A stretch of DNA of 64,000 nucleotides, taken from positions 466,324 to 530,323 of the forward strand of contig NZ_MRDL01000059.1 in assembly GCF_002008365.1 (NCBI RefSeq), in the 5' to 3' direction. Below, in pieces: positions 1 to 8,992 of the stretch. The translations under genes and the position numbers were made by a program. Position 1 is the first letter of the stretch. Each line of letters begins with the position of its first letter. The notes beneath the pieces were generated by a model. That model was not told the origin of the DNA, ran no database searches, and saw only the letters and a list, made by a program, of their open reading frames with translations. Source of the DNA: Rhizobium leguminosarum bv. viciae USDA 2370 (GTDB lineage Bacteria > Pseudomonadota > Alphaproteobacteria > Rhizobiales > Rhizobiaceae).

Positions 1-1572
1 CCGCAAAACGATCCGGTCGTCCGGATCGAGGCCGGCCGAATAAGAAAAGCCCTCGAGCGCTACTACCTTGTCGCGGGCCAAGCGGACGAGGTCATCATTA
101 CCGTGCCGAAAGGCGGATATGTTCCCCATTTCGAATATGCTCAGGATGCGCTCGACCCCGTATCTGAGCCCGTATCTGAGAAAACGCTGGAAAAGTCGCC
201 GGCCGGGGGACTGGATGATCAAGACGATCCGCTTCCGGACATAGGTCGCAGAGCGAGGCCAGTCGCTCTTGGCCTTGGAGCCACTCTCGTCACCGTTCTT
301 GCGCTTCTGCTCCTCGCTCTTGCTGGCGCACTTTCGGTTTCGCGGAATGTTTCAAGCCGGGCACCGCCGCCGGGATCAGCGGAACCAAAAGTGGTTGTCG
401 ATTTTTTTGCCGAAAGCGGCCTCATTGGCGCCGGTTCGGACATCGCGCGTGGCCTGAGGGACGACGTCATCGGCCAACTCGCTCAGTTTGATGACATCGT
501 CGTGGTTACCGGCTCGATACGCGGCGAACCTGCTGACGGCGCCGCCTATGCGCTCCAAGGCAATGTCCAGCTCGATGGCAGCAGGATGCGTGCCGCTGCG
601 AGGTTGGTGCGTCAATCCGATGGTGCCGTCATATGGGCCGACAATTATGATGCTAATCTCGATGTTCAAAACAAGCTTGTGATTCAAGCCGATGTCGCCG
701 GGAAAATCGCCAGCGCGATTGCACAGCCCTATGGCGCTATCTTCCAAGCCGATACGGAAACGATCGCCAGGCCTGCGGAGAATGGCGGCTCGGACGCCTA
801 TGCCTGCACCTTGATCTATTACAGCTACCGGCAGACCATGACTGAACAAAGCCATCGGAAAGCACGCGAATGCCTGCAACAGACAACCCAGCGTTTTCCC
901 GATAACGCATCCTCTTGGGCCCTCCTGTCCATGGTCTATCTTGACGAGATACGTTTTCGCTACAAACTCGGCACGCCAGCTTCAGCCCAGCCCCTCGAAC
1001 TGGCGATTGCTGCGGTGGAACGGGCAATATCGCTGGCGCCCGGCAATCCGCGCGTGCTTCGGGCTCAGATGCTGGTGAGCTTCTTCAGAGGGGATATCGG
1101 GAAGGCGCTGACGGCCGGGACCTCTGCCTATGCCGCAAATCCAGACGATGTCGAAGTTGCAGGCGAATACGGCTCCCGCCTTGCGATGTCAGGAAAATGG
1201 CAATCAGGTTGCGAATTGCTGTCGATCGCTCTCAGCAGGAACGCCGGACCTAAAGGTTTTTATGAGGTTGGCATGGCTTTATGCGCCTTCATGCGAGGCG
1301 ATATCGAAGCGGCGGAGCAGTGGTCGCGACGGTCCGATCTCGATGGCAACCCCATGCACCATCTCTTGCTGCTGTCCATTCTCGGGACCGCTGGAAAGAC
1401 GAATGAAGCCAGACTGGAACGGGAATGGCTCAACACCCACGCACCGGAAATGATGGGCAATGTCCATGCGGAGATCTCTCTGCGTTTGCAAAGACCGGAA
1501 GACCAGGAGCTGTTCCTCAACGGCCTGCGCGCCGCGGGAATGGTCATTTCTCCTGTCAACACGCCAAGATAG
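1..1572 (+). CDS. CadC/adenylate-cyclase-like membrane protein with TPR region, 5'-truncated by window edge
   Basis: The reading frame is open from base 1, so the true start lies left of the window; an apparent GTG start at 103 is internal. The visible part (523 residues) begins in a conserved DNA-binding-like N-terminal domain (QNDPVVRIEAGRIRKAL, then VPKGGY). One membrane segment follows at about visible residues 86-112, then an extracytoplasmic domain of the type found in rhizobial proteins annotated as adenylate cyclase or winged-helix regulators. The C-terminal half is helical and TPR-like (SSWALLSMVYL, NPRVLRAQMLV). The first domain is very similar to that of the convergent gene at 1580-2539. 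Probable one-component membrane regulator; a cyclase catalytic domain is not visible, so the cyclase name should not be transferred. Confidence 0.75.
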   Translation, partial: PQNDPVVRIEAGRIRKALERYYLVAGQADEVIITVPKGGYVPHFEYAQDALDPVSEPVSEKTLEKSPAGGLDDQDDPLPDIGRRARPVALGLGATLVTVLALLLLALAGALSVSRNVSSRAPPPGSAEPKVVVDFFAESGLIGAGSDIARGLRDDVIGQLAQFDDIVVVTGSIRGEPADGAAYALQGNVQLDGSRMRAAARLVRQSDGAVIWADNYDANLDVQNKLVIQADVAGKIASAIAQPYGAIFQADTETIARPAENGGSDAYACTLIYYSYRQTMTEQSHRKARECLQQTTQRFPDNASSWALLSMVYLDEIRFRYKLGTPASAQPLELAIAAVERAISLAPGNPRVLRAQMLVSFFRGDIGKALTAGTSAYAANPDDVEVAGEYGSRLAMSGKWQSGCELLSIALSRNAGPKGFYEVGMALCAFMRGDIEAAEQWSRRSDLDGNPMHHLLLLSILGTAGKTNEARLEREWLNTHAPEMMGNVHAEISLRLQRPEDQELFLNGLRAAGMVISPVNTPR

Positions 1573-1579
1573 TTACGGG

Positions 1580-2539
1580 TCAGGGCTCTGCGTCGCCAAA
1601 CTTGCGAAATTTTGAAATCTCCATCGCGATTTGCACGGCGATGTCGTCCTCGACATCGAGAATCGTCTGGCCACTCAGATCGCGATCATATTGATTTGCC
1701 CAGACGACTACCCCGTCGGCGCCGTCTATCAGGCGGATATGCAGATGCACGACCGTGCTTTCGACAAGTGCACTTCCTTGCAGGTTGAAATGCGGTCCGC
1801 TCGTTACCGCGCCGGAGCGGCCTGGAGTAAGCACGACCAGGTTTTGCACCTCCATGAGTTTTGAAATCAGCTGATCGCCCAGTCCCTTTGCAAAATTAGC
1901 TGTCTGCGCCGTGCCGTCGAGGGCGACGAGGGGGTCGACAGCAATCCTGATCCTGTTCGTCGGCGTTGAGGCAACAGGGGTCCGGGTCGCTTGCGGTGGT
2001 GATAGGTAGGATTCGAGGGGGCGAATGAGGGCTAAGATCGCCATTGCCCCGAATAGTGCAGGGACACCAATCGGCAGCAGAAGATGGCGATAGGTCGTTG
2101 GCCCCTGCTGCCCAGTCTGTTTTTGTGGATTCTCGTGATCTTGCGAAGCGGCCACTTCGCTAGCAATCGACGTGTTTTCGCCGCTCGAAAACCGCGTCGC
2201 GTAGCCTCCTTTGGGAATTGTGATACGTATCGGGTCGTTGCTTCCACACACGAGGTAATATCGCTCGAGTGCGCGGCGGATACGGCCGGCCTCTATGCGT
2301 ACGACCGGATCATTCTGGGCATCGAAGGACGCGTCGCGTCCGAAAACGACCTGCGCGATCATATAGGCCTTAAGCCGTTCGCTGTGCCCTTCAAGCGTCT
2401 CTTCAACAATATACTGTAGAAAGCGACGCCCGCGCTCGGGAGCATGGAATTGCGGGCTTGCGAGTATGCGTTCAAGCTGCTCGCGCACACTTGCCGGATC
2501 TTGAGATAAGTCGCGTTCCCCTCCATCTTCCGATGCCAT
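1580..2539 (-). CDS. CadC/adenylate-cyclase-like membrane protein lacking the TPR region
   Basis: This 319-residue protein starts at an ATG preceded by a good GGGAGG site. The frame is open much further upstream (to 3427), but that extension runs through the divergent Crp gene and is rejected. Residues about 10-110 form the same N-terminal domain as the gene ending at 1572 (shared FDAQNDPVVRIEAGRIRRAL and KGGYATRF motifs). One membrane segment lies at about 151-172, followed by an extracytoplasmic domain that aligns with the neighbour (QLISKLMEVQNLVVLT; VVWANQYDRDLSG). It ends exactly where the neighbour's TPR region would begin, so it is a naturally short form or a truncated paralogue. The two stop codons are only 7 bases apart and face each other. 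Confidence 0.75.
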   Translation of the reverse strand: MASEDGGERDLSQDPASVREQLERILASPQFHAPERGRRFLQYIVEETLEGHSERLKAYMIAQVVFGRDASFDAQNDPVVRIEAGRIRRALERYYLVCGSNDPIRITIPKGGYATRFSSGENTSIASEVAASQDHENPQKQTGQQGPTTYRHLLLPIGVPALFGAMAILALIRPLESYLSPPQATRTPVASTPTNRIRIAVDPLVALDGTAQTANFAKGLGDQLISKLMEVQNLVVLTPGRSGAVTSGPHFNLQGSALVESTVVHLHIRLIDGADGVVVWANQYDRDLSGQTILDVEDDIAVQIAMEISKFRKFGDAEP

Positions 2540-2677
2540 ACGACCTCCCACGACATTTTCGTGTCGCTCTCCCCAAAGGGCGAATGCCTTATACACCGTA
2601 GAGTAATCCGGGGCTTCCGTAGCAATACGTAAGGGGTATCTCGAATATCGGGTCCCGCGGCAATTGCTTATGCTCCG

Positions 2678-3340
2678 ATGCGGATAGGGGCGACGCAGAT
2701 GCTTCAAAATCACGCAATAAATTACACGACTGCTCGAGGCCACCGGTATGGAGGCGCAGCCGCTACAACCAAAGATCAGTCGATTAGGCTCAAGGCCGAT
2801 GAGACGATCTACAGCGAAGGCGAACACGCGCTTACGATCTACCACGTAGAAGCGGGCGCTGTGCGGATCTACAGACTGACGGCCGCCGGACAGAGATACA
2901 TTCTGTCGTTTTACGGAAAGGGCGAATGGTTCGGACTTGAAACGGGCGATATACGCACCGATTTCGCCGAAGCCGTCTGCGAAACCTGCGTCACGCCCTT
3001 TCGCGCCAATCATGACGCCGTCGTTCCCATCGATCTTCTGCACATTGCCTTGACGAATCTTGCCAAGGCGCAACACAAACAACTCGTCATCACCGAGCAG
3101 AGCGCACTGAAGCGCGTCGCGGCCTTTGTCTGCGAAATGGCCGACCGTCATCCAGGCGATTGCGAATTTGACATGATGATTTCCCGCAGCGATATCGCCG
3201 ACTATCTTGGACTGACAGTCGAAACCGTTGCCCGCTGTTTCACGAAGCTCCGCGAAAAACGTATCCTTTGCCTGAACGGCAAACTGCAACGCATCGTTCG
3301 CCTTCTCGATCGCGATGCGCTGATCAGCCTCACGATCTAA
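2678..3340 (+). CDS. Crp/Fnr-family transcriptional regulator
   Basis: A 220-residue protein with a cyclic-nucleotide-binding-type beta-barrel at about residues 30-130 (ETIYSEGEHALTIYHVEAGAV; GKGEWFGLETG) and a C-terminal winged helix typical of FixK-like members (SRSDIADYLGLTVETVARCF). The four N-terminal cysteines of an oxygen-sensing Fnr iron-sulphur cluster are absent; two cysteines occur mid-protein (VCETCV), which is not the Fnr pattern, so the signal is unknown. The annotated start ATG is at 2678; an in-frame ATG at 2699 is an alternative and neither has a clear ribosome site. It is transcribed divergently from the gene at 1580-2539, with 138 bases between them. Confidence 0.85.
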   Translation: MRIGATQMLQNHAINYTTARGHRYGGAAATTKDQSIRLKADETIYSEGEHALTIYHVEAGAVRIYRLTAAGQRYILSFYGKGEWFGLETGDIRTDFAEAVCETCVTPFRANHDAVVPIDLLHIALTNLAKAQHKQLVITEQSALKRVAAFVCEMADRHPGDCEFDMMISRSDIADYLGLTVETVARCFTKLREKRILCLNGKLQRIVRLLDRDALISLTI

Positions 3341-3386
3341 CGGCAAAGCATTCGCAGGTTCGATCTCCGAAAGAAGGACTTTGACG

Positions 3387-3731
3387 ATGACGCATACATC
3401 TCGCCGGAAATCAGGCACATCGGGCAAAATGCTCTATGCAGGCTTGATATCGTTGGCCTTTCCCATGACGGCAGTTGTGGCGCAAGACAATCCGTTTGAT
3501 CAGTTCCCGGTGGTTATCCAGTGCAAATACCACGAAACCTTTCACGCCTTTTATCTGTCGCGTGTGTCTCAAGATGGAACTGCAACCTATTCTGCATCCG
3601 ACCGGATCGCCGGCACCATCACGATCGACGGCAAGGCAAAGGCAATAGGCGCTGAAGGCGGAGGCAGTTGTGTCGGCAAAACCTTGTCAGAGCTTCGCGC
3701 ATCGCACCAGGCCTACGACCTGAAACGCTAG
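3387..3731 (+). CDS. small secreted hypothetical protein
   Basis: A 114-residue protein. ATG at 3387 is preferred over TTG at 3381 because AAGAAGGA lies 8 bases upstream of it. The N-terminus has a basic stretch (SRRKSG), a hydrophobic core (MLYAGLISLAFPMTAV) and a plausible signal-peptidase site after VVA, so export is likely. The mature part is about 80 residues with two cysteines (IQCKYHE and GGSCVGK) that could form a disulphide. No domain is recognised. It follows the Crp gene by 46 bases and may be co-transcribed with it. Confidence 0.6.
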   Translation: MTHTSRRKSGTSGKMLYAGLISLAFPMTAVVAQDNPFDQFPVVIQCKYHETFHAFYLSRVSQDGTATYSASDRIAGTITIDGKAKAIGAEGGGSCVGKTLSELRASHQAYDLKR

Positions 3732-4105
3732 GGCATCGAATTGAAAATGAGAGATCCAGAGGATCTTTCGCATCCTGGCAAGGCTGCCCCCTGCAATCGC
3801 TGCGTCCTCGGACTCGATCGCGGTGGTCGGGCCGGAGGAGACGACGGTTAGTTCAGCCCTGAGCTTCATAAAGGTTTCTTGAACGCCTCGATGCGGTGAA
3901 GCCCAACGACTTATATGAAAAAATCCAAACCTCCGGCGTCGCGCTCCTCGACCGTCCGACGGACGCCGTCCTCAGCATCGGGCGGTAGGGTACGCCTCAG
4001 CATCACGGGTTTGCACCGGCCTAACGTGACTTACCCGGCAAATGAATGTTTGCCATTTCTTGTTTTGCAGTGCACAATATTTATTGCTAACAGGGACGTG
4101 AGCCG
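3732..4105. other. 374-base gap with short ORFs and possible gene remnants
   Basis: No convincing full gene. A 34-codon ORF (ATG 3747 to TAG 3851, plus strand) encodes a peptide with PCNRC. A second short open stretch ends at 3988 (GTG 3896) and reads LYEKIQTSGVALL then DRPTDAVLSIG; it looks like the tail of a larger protein whose front is missing. Neither is assigned a function. Composition becomes more AT-rich towards 4030-4100, just before the next small gene. Confidence 0.3.
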
Positions 4106-4315
4106 TTGAGAATTTGCATCTACAAATCAGATGAAGTTCCTGAAGTAACGCTGTTCTTACGAGAAGGCGTACCGGTGCCCGCACATCCGAAAAGCCAAAA
4201 GTGGCGGCACATAAAAGCAGTCGTTGGCAAAGAGGTAAGGGCGGACCTTCTGACGCAAATCGAGATCGGCAATGGATGTCTTTTTGTCAAGCTTGGGGCA
4301 TCTCCGAAGCACTGA
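4106..4315 (+). CDS. hypothetical small protein (69 residues)
   Basis: The frame starts at TTG 4106 (AGAATTTGCATC follows) and ends at TGA 4315. The product is soluble and mixed charge (MRICIYKSDEVPEV, GKEVRADLLTQIEIGNG), with no membrane segment or signal. The start is uncertain: an upstream AGGGACGTGAG could serve as a ribosome site. The stretch upstream is AT-richer than the surrounding genes, which suits a promoter. I do not recognise the family. Confidence 0.45.
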   Translation: MRICIYKSDEVPEVTLFLREGVPVPAHPKSQKWRHIKAVVGKEVRADLLTQIEIGNGCLFVKLGASPKH

Positions 4316-4623
4316 TCTAGGCTGCTGGAGTTGAACGCTGTTCGGCCGCCATGGAAACATGCTCGCTCATTATCGTCCCCCGCTAGATCACCAATCGGCT
4401 GTCCTCAAGCAGCGCGCCGATAGCGGCGTGCATATCGCCCTTGTGATAGGCGACACCTCCTCATGCCCACGGCTTCGCTGATCGGCGGCTCGCGCATCTC
4501 CGCACTCCATATCTGAGTTTTCAGATTGGCAGCCGCCCCGCCGATGTTCTTATTATGTTCTCGTGAATTCAATAATCAATCTGGGTGAATTGCTTTTTAA
4601 GGCTTTGCTGATGAACTGCCATC
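4316..4623 (-). pseudogene. 308-base gap with possible decayed minus-strand gene remnant
   Basis: No intact gene. On the minus strand two protein-like stretches lie in different frames: one around 4460-4545 (AANLKTQIWSAEMREPPISEAVG), then after a frame change GGVAYHKGDMHAAIG and ALLEDSRLVI, ending at TAG 4385-4383. This pattern fits the C-terminal end of a gene broken by a frameshift or stop. The family is not recognised. The last 70 bases before 4624 are AT-rich and probably hold the promoter of the glycosyltransferase. Confidence 0.25.
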
Positions 4624-6417
4624 ATGACAAAGCCGCCCCGCAAGCCGTCCGAGCCGCTGCTCGGTGAAGCCTACGAGCAGCTCCGCAGCCGACCGCGTCG
4701 GCGGCGAGATCCCGCTCAGCCTAATCTTCCTCACGATCCGATGCCGGCGCGTATCGCGCCGCCTCGGCCGTCACGGAAGACAGGGTTTCAGATGACAGAC
4801 GACCTGGAATTGAAGCAGGCCGAAGGTCAGCAATACCCGCAGGAGACGACCGACCGGGACATGGCTGCTGGCAACTACCTCAACACGGCGATCTTGCTGG
4901 GGATCCTGTTTATTGCAATCGTCTTCAGGTTCCACAAGATCACCTTGCCGCTGGTCGACGGCTTCAGCTGGCGCGAGATAAGCACTGCAATGATGGCCGA
5001 CAATTTCCAGCAGCGCAGCTGGAACATCTTCTTTCCGGAAGTCAGTTGGACCGGGCCCGGGCCAAGCTATCAGGGCCGCGAGTTCCAGATCGTCAGCTAT
5101 CTCACAGCCCTGCTCTACCAACTCTTCGGTTGGCACGACTGGTTCGGCCGCATGGTTGCGGCCTTCTTCGGTCTCGTGACGGTGTTTTCGTTGCACAGGC
5201 TAACGGCCCTCTGCTGGGACGAGATGCGTGCCCACGCGGCGGCACTTGCCTACGCGCTGATGCCGGCGGCAATCATGATCGACAGCTCGTTTCTTCCCGA
5301 TCCCGCGATGCTGGCCTTAGTGACCCTTGGCGTCTGGCTGTTCGCCAAATACTGGGCCGGCGGCAGCGGCTGGCTCTTGCCGCTCGCCACGGTCAGCTTC
5401 TCGCTCGGTGTGCTGTCAAAGCCACCAGGCATCGCTGCCGGTGCCGTCATCTTCTATCTGATGGTCTGCTGGATTCTGGAGAAGAAGCGAAAGCAGGCGA
5501 CCTGGGTCTTCCTGTCGGGGCTTTTGAGCCTGGCCATCATCGGCGCTTATTTCAGCTGGGCGATTTATCTCGGCCGCAGCTATCCGCCGTTTCATGTCGC
5601 CGGCAGCGGCGGCTATATCTGGGATTACGGCTTCTGGACATATGTCAGGGACAGGTTCTACTTCAAATCCGTGTGGAACACCTCGGTCCTGTGGTTCTAC
5701 GGCTATCCGTTCATGGTGCTGCTCGCGGTCGGCTTGTGGATGCCGGCCAGCCTCGCCGAAGACCCGAAGCAACGCACCCTTTCGGCCATTCCCTATGTGT
5801 GGCTGGCTGCCGCCCTAATCATCTATCTGGCAGCGGCGGGCGAAATCACCAGCAATGTGTGGAATCTCCACATCTTCCATGTGCCGGTCGCGATGTTCTG
5901 CGGTCGCGGCGCGCTTCTTCTGGCAACGCTTGCATCGAGAACCATTCTAACGCCGGCGGTGATGCTTCGCTCGATCTGCATCGTGGCGCTCACGCTTGCC
6001 TGGTCGACCTTGCCGCTCGTCAGGACGATGAAGAAGCCGATCGCCATGAACGGCAAGCTGCTTGGCGAGGAACTGGCGCGGTTGGCGCAACCGGGCGATC
6101 TCGTCGTCGCCATCGCCCCCGAGGTCGGCGATCCCGTCGCAGTCTACTACAGCAGGGCGCGCGGCTGGGTATTCCCGCCTGGCGGAGGCGATGCGGAATG
6201 GTCGAAATTCGTCGCGGATGACGCCACTGCGATCGCGCAGCTCGAGGAACTGCGCGCGCAGGGCGCGGACCTGTTCGGCGTGGCCAAGAACGCCACCGAC
6301 AAGCAGGACCTGCTGTTCATCGAGCATCATGATGGGGTTGTCGACTATCTCGACAAGACCGCAACCAAGCTTGTGGATTCGGCTGGTTTACTGATCTACA
6401 GGATCACCCGCCCATGA
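4624..6417 (+). CDS. GT39/ArnT-like integral membrane glycosyltransferase
   Basis: A 597-residue polytopic protein. Residues 1-85 are cytoplasmic, rich in Pro and Arg. About ten hydrophobic segments follow (NTAILLGILFIAIVFRF; VAAFFGLVTVF; WVFLSGLLSLAIIGAYF; AALIIYLAAAG). The first loop carries PLVDGFSWREIS, in the place where GT39/ArnT enzymes have their catalytic acidic residue, and is followed by QGREFQIVSYL. Family members move a sugar from a polyprenyl-phosphate donor to lipid or glycan on the periplasmic face. The C-terminal 130 residues form a soluble domain. No lipid-carrier or surface-glycan genes are adjacent except the acyltransferase at 6586, so the acceptor is unknown. ATG 4792 is an alternative start that would remove the Pro/Arg-rich extension. 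Confidence 0.75.
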   Translation: MTKPPRKPSEPLLGEAYEQLRSRPRRRRDPAQPNLPHDPMPARIAPPRPSRKTGFQMTDDLELKQAEGQQYPQETTDRDMAAGNYLNTAILLGILFIAIVFRFHKITLPLVDGFSWREISTAMMADNFQQRSWNIFFPEVSWTGPGPSYQGREFQIVSYLTALLYQLFGWHDWFGRMVAAFFGLVTVFSLHRLTALCWDEMRAHAAALAYALMPAAIMIDSSFLPDPAMLALVTLGVWLFAKYWAGGSGWLLPLATVSFSLGVLSKPPGIAAGAVIFYLMVCWILEKKRKQATWVFLSGLLSLAIIGAYFSWAIYLGRSYPPFHVAGSGGYIWDYGFWTYVRDRFYFKSVWNTSVLWFYGYPFMVLLAVGLWMPASLAEDPKQRTLSAIPYVWLAAALIIYLAAAGEITSNVWNLHIFHVPVAMFCGRGALLLATLASRTILTPAVMLRSICIVALTLAWSTLPLVRTMKKPIAMNGKLLGEELARLAQPGDLVVAIAPEVGDPVAVYYSRARGWVFPPGGGDAEWSKFVADDATAIAQLEELRAQGADLFGVAKNATDKQDLLFIEHHDGVVDYLDKTATKLVDSAGLLIYRITRP

Positions 6418-6585
6418 GAGCCGCGACAGGCTGGGGCCGTGGGCCTTGCCTTCCCTCGGAAAAGGAAGCGCCAAATCGCGCCGGTCGTCCGCCACACAGA
6501 CTATTGGCCGCATGAACTCGCCCTAATCCGTCGGACACGCTCTGGGTTGTTCACCGCTGACGATCTTTGGGAAAGCGCGCTTAAG

Positions 6586-7707
6586 CTAATTTAGCGAAAA
6601 CTTCCTGCCCATGTAAGCACGGATAGGTTTATCGAAGTGGGTGAATAGAAAATGTGCTGCAGCAATAGCAGCTAAGAGCGTGCCGCTCACCGTGATTGCC
6701 AATGGTATGACGCCATCGCTAGCGCTTTGGAACTGAGCGCCAAGTCGAATAATAGGCTGGTGAATAGCGTAGAGCGGATAAGACAACAATCCGAAGTATG
6801 CCGCGAGTGGCCGCTCCTCGTTGGGCGGAACTGCCGCTGCCAGAGCGACAACGACTGGAATTATAATAGTGATACAGAAAAAATCGTATAACCCCCTGGG
6901 GACGGAAAACGGAAGGAATAGAACCACGATCAGGATAAAAAGCGGAATCTGAGGCGGGACCCTCCCGACGCGATGATTGATGTTCCAGCGAAAAATCAGA
7001 ACACCGGCAAAAAATGAAAAACCGACTCTGACAAAACCTTCAAGGAATGTTCGCCAGTTCGAAAATCCAACTGGACCAATTGTACCCTCGATGCCGACAA
7101 TTTGGAAAAGCGCGACCGCGAAGAATGCGAGAAACGCGACATCGCCCCATAAGCGAATTTTACGGCGAGCGGCCGATCCGTAAACGACGCTGGCGACCAT
7201 TTCAAAGCAGAGTGACCAGAGTGGGCTGTTAATCGAGAACGCTTCTTGCCCCGCCAGTAGTCCCAAGGGCAGGAGAAGTAATGCACCCACGGTAAGAATT
7301 GGGATGTCGTGGAGAGAAATATGCGGTTCTGAAGCAAATACCGCCGCAAGAACGCCTACGGCAACACCGACCACGATCATGGGATAGAGGCGCGCCAGGC
7401 GCTTCAGGAAAAATGCACTGCTCCGCAAACCACCGGACCTTAGTTTTTGGTCATACCCGTTTGCGAGAACAAAACCGCTAAGGCAAAAAAAGAAATCCAC
7501 GGCGAGATAGGCGTAAGAGCCAAGGCTGAAACCGAAGATCTGGCTCGCATGCAAGAGGACAACGGATAGCGCAGCTACCCCTCGAAGTTCGTCCAGAAAC
7601 GCAATGTGGTTCGTCAATTTACCGGCCCTGCTACCGGAGGTCACATTGCCAAGTCTTCGTTTGCAACCGATTAACGGATGACCTGTTTTCTGGCTGACGG
7701 CTTGCAT
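6586..7707 (-). CDS. acyltransferase-3 (OafA/NodX-type) membrane protein
   Basis: A 373-residue protein with about ten membrane segments and the acyltransferase-3 signature: IAFLDELRGVAALSVVLLHA (the His follows RG as in the family), then VDFFFCLSGFVLA and FFLKRLARLYP. These enzymes O-acylate (often acetylate) surface polysaccharide or lipochito-oligosaccharide sugars. The C-terminal YPLYAIHQPIIRL is also typical. There is no strong ribosome site at the ATG; a GTG at 7644 is an alternative start. It points towards the glycosyltransferase and both may act on cell-surface glycans, but that link is inference. Confidence 0.85.
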   Translation of the reverse strand: MQAVSQKTGHPLIGCKRRLGNVTSGSRAGKLTNHIAFLDELRGVAALSVVLLHASQIFGFSLGSYAYLAVDFFFCLSGFVLANGYDQKLRSGGLRSSAFFLKRLARLYPMIVVGVAVGVLAAVFASEPHISLHDIPILTVGALLLLPLGLLAGQEAFSINSPLWSLCFEMVASVVYGSAARRKIRLWGDVAFLAFFAVALFQIVGIEGTIGPVGFSNWRTFLEGFVRVGFSFFAGVLIFRWNINHRVGRVPPQIPLFILIVVLFLPFSVPRGLYDFFCITIIIPVVVALAAAVPPNEERPLAAYFGLLSYPLYAIHQPIIRLGAQFQSASDGVIPLAITVSGTLLAAIAAAHFLFTHFDKPIRAYMGRKFSLN

Positions 7708-7870
7708 GCATAGCAGCCGCGGAGGTGAAAGACGCTAACAACAACGGGACGAACGCCGCACTCGATGACGGTGCCGCCGCACGGATAAAGCGCGAAGCAT
7801 AGGCTAGGTTAAGCGCCTAGGCAGCGGCACGTATCCCGCGCTGTGGAATGCCTTACCATCGTCGCACCAC

Positions 7871-7894
7871 GACCGGATCAATGTTGATCCGGTC
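7871..7894 (-). terminator. perfect 11-bp-arm hairpin downstream of the hydrolase gene
   Basis: GACCGGATCAA and TTGATCCGGTC form a perfect inverted repeat with two central bases, 19 bases beyond the hydrolase stop codon. No T-run follows on the minus strand, so it may be an mRNA 3'-end stabiliser or a factor-assisted terminator. Confidence 0.5.
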
Positions 7895-7912
7895 GCAGAA
7901 TCACAGTGCGGT

Positions 7913-8683
7913 CTATTTCCTGGATGCAGCGTCTTCAATGACCTTCGCGACTTTATCGGGATGAGAGACCATCACGACGTGAGACGCGCCTTTAACCACA
8001 ACCGTCTCTTTCGAGCCCGCCCGCTCCGCCATCCATGCGAGCGCTGCCGGCGGTATGTTCTTATCCGCGTCACCATAGACGAACCAAGACGGGATCTTCC
8101 TCCAGCTCGCCGCAGTCGAGGCCTCGCCAAGAGCCTTATCAGTGATGGGGCGCTGTGTTGCGGCCATCAGCTTGCCCTCCGCCTTGGATACATCTGCAGC
8201 GAATTGATCGTGAAACGCGCTCTGCTTGATGTACAGGTCCTTTACTCCACCATCCAACGGGACGGGCTCGTCAAGGGTCGGTGCGAGCGTGCTTCCCGGA
8301 AACTTACCTGAAAGCGCAACGGCGGTTTCTCCGACATCAGGCGCGAAGGCCGCGACGAAGACGAGCGATTTGACGTTGGCGCTGTCTGCTGCTGCCTCAT
8401 TGATGACTGAGCCACCGTAGGAGTGACCGACGAGAACAACGTCCGTCTTCAGTCCCGCCACCACTTTGCGCACGTAATCGCCATCCGACGTCACGCTTCG
8501 AAGCGGATTAGCAACCGCCACCACCGGATATCCATCCTTTTCCAAACGTGTAATTACGCCATTCCAGCTGGAGGCGTCGGCGAATGCGCCATGCACCAGC
8601 ACGACCGTCGGCTTCTCGGCGGCGTAGGCATTCAAAAAGCTTCCCGCAGTGATTGCGGCGGCGGCGACAAACATCTTCAACAT
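7913..8683 (-). CDS. exported alpha/beta-hydrolase
   Basis: A 256-residue protein with an N-terminal signal peptide (hydrophobic core MFVAAAAITAGSFL, cleavage near AYA/AE). The fold is the small alpha/beta hydrolase (salicylate-esterase/EstC-like): oxyanion loop VLVHGAFADASSW, nucleophile elbow GHSYGG with Ser88, an acidic residue in VYGDADKNIP and the catalytic His in GASHVVMVSHP. It should act in the periplasm on a small ester or amide; the substrate cannot be told. It stands alone with its own upstream region. Confidence 0.85.
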   Translation of the reverse strand: MLKMFVAAAAITAGSFLNAYAAEKPTVVLVHGAFADASSWNGVITRLEKDGYPVVAVANPLRSVTSDGDYVRKVVAGLKTDVVLVGHSYGGSVINEAAADSANVKSLVFVAAFAPDVGETAVALSGKFPGSTLAPTLDEPVPLDGGVKDLYIKQSAFHDQFAADVSKAEGKLMAATQRPITDKALGEASTAASWRKIPSWFVYGDADKNIPPAALAWMAERAGSKETVVVKGASHVVMVSHPDKVAKVIEDAASRK

Positions 8684-8992
8684 AGCTTAACTCCTTTTGT
8701 ATCGCGTACGATTATTTAATGCACAATATTTTAGAAAGCAAGTCTTGGAATCCCGTTCACCTCGATTTGAAGATTGCGATGAGCCTTTGAGGTCGCGCTC
8801 ATTGCTCAGACCAGGCCCGACAACTATGCCGGCCTATTGCCACATCCGGCTCGAACTCGACAAAACTCTTGCGATTCCGCCGGGCCTGGCCACTTGTCGT
8901 ATTCAAAGGCGCCAGGGCTCTAATTGCAGCCAGGCGAAAGTTCAGTGGCAGATCAGTTAATCCCCTGCCGGCCGGGAGAGAAACCGCACAGC
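8684..8992. other. 309-base intergenic region, no gene seen
   Basis: It lies between the start of the exported hydrolase and the end of the NmrA-like gene, both on the minus strand. The first 60 bases are AT-rich (AACTCC ribosome-site complement, then TTTTGTATCG and ATTATTTAATGC) and should hold the hydrolase promoter. I see no convincing ORF or strong hairpin in the rest. Confidence 0.5.

Noticed and set aside
2540..3427. Upstream extension of the minus-strand protein at 1580-2539 (open to 3427)
   Set aside because: It would lie antisense to the well-supported Crp/Fnr gene, and the internal ATG at 2539 has a good ribosome site and starts the recognisable domain.
5046..6221. 391-codon plus-strand frame inside the glycosyltransferase gene
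   Set aside because: Arg/Pro/Gly-rich translation without any domain; a high-GC shadow of the GT39-like gene.
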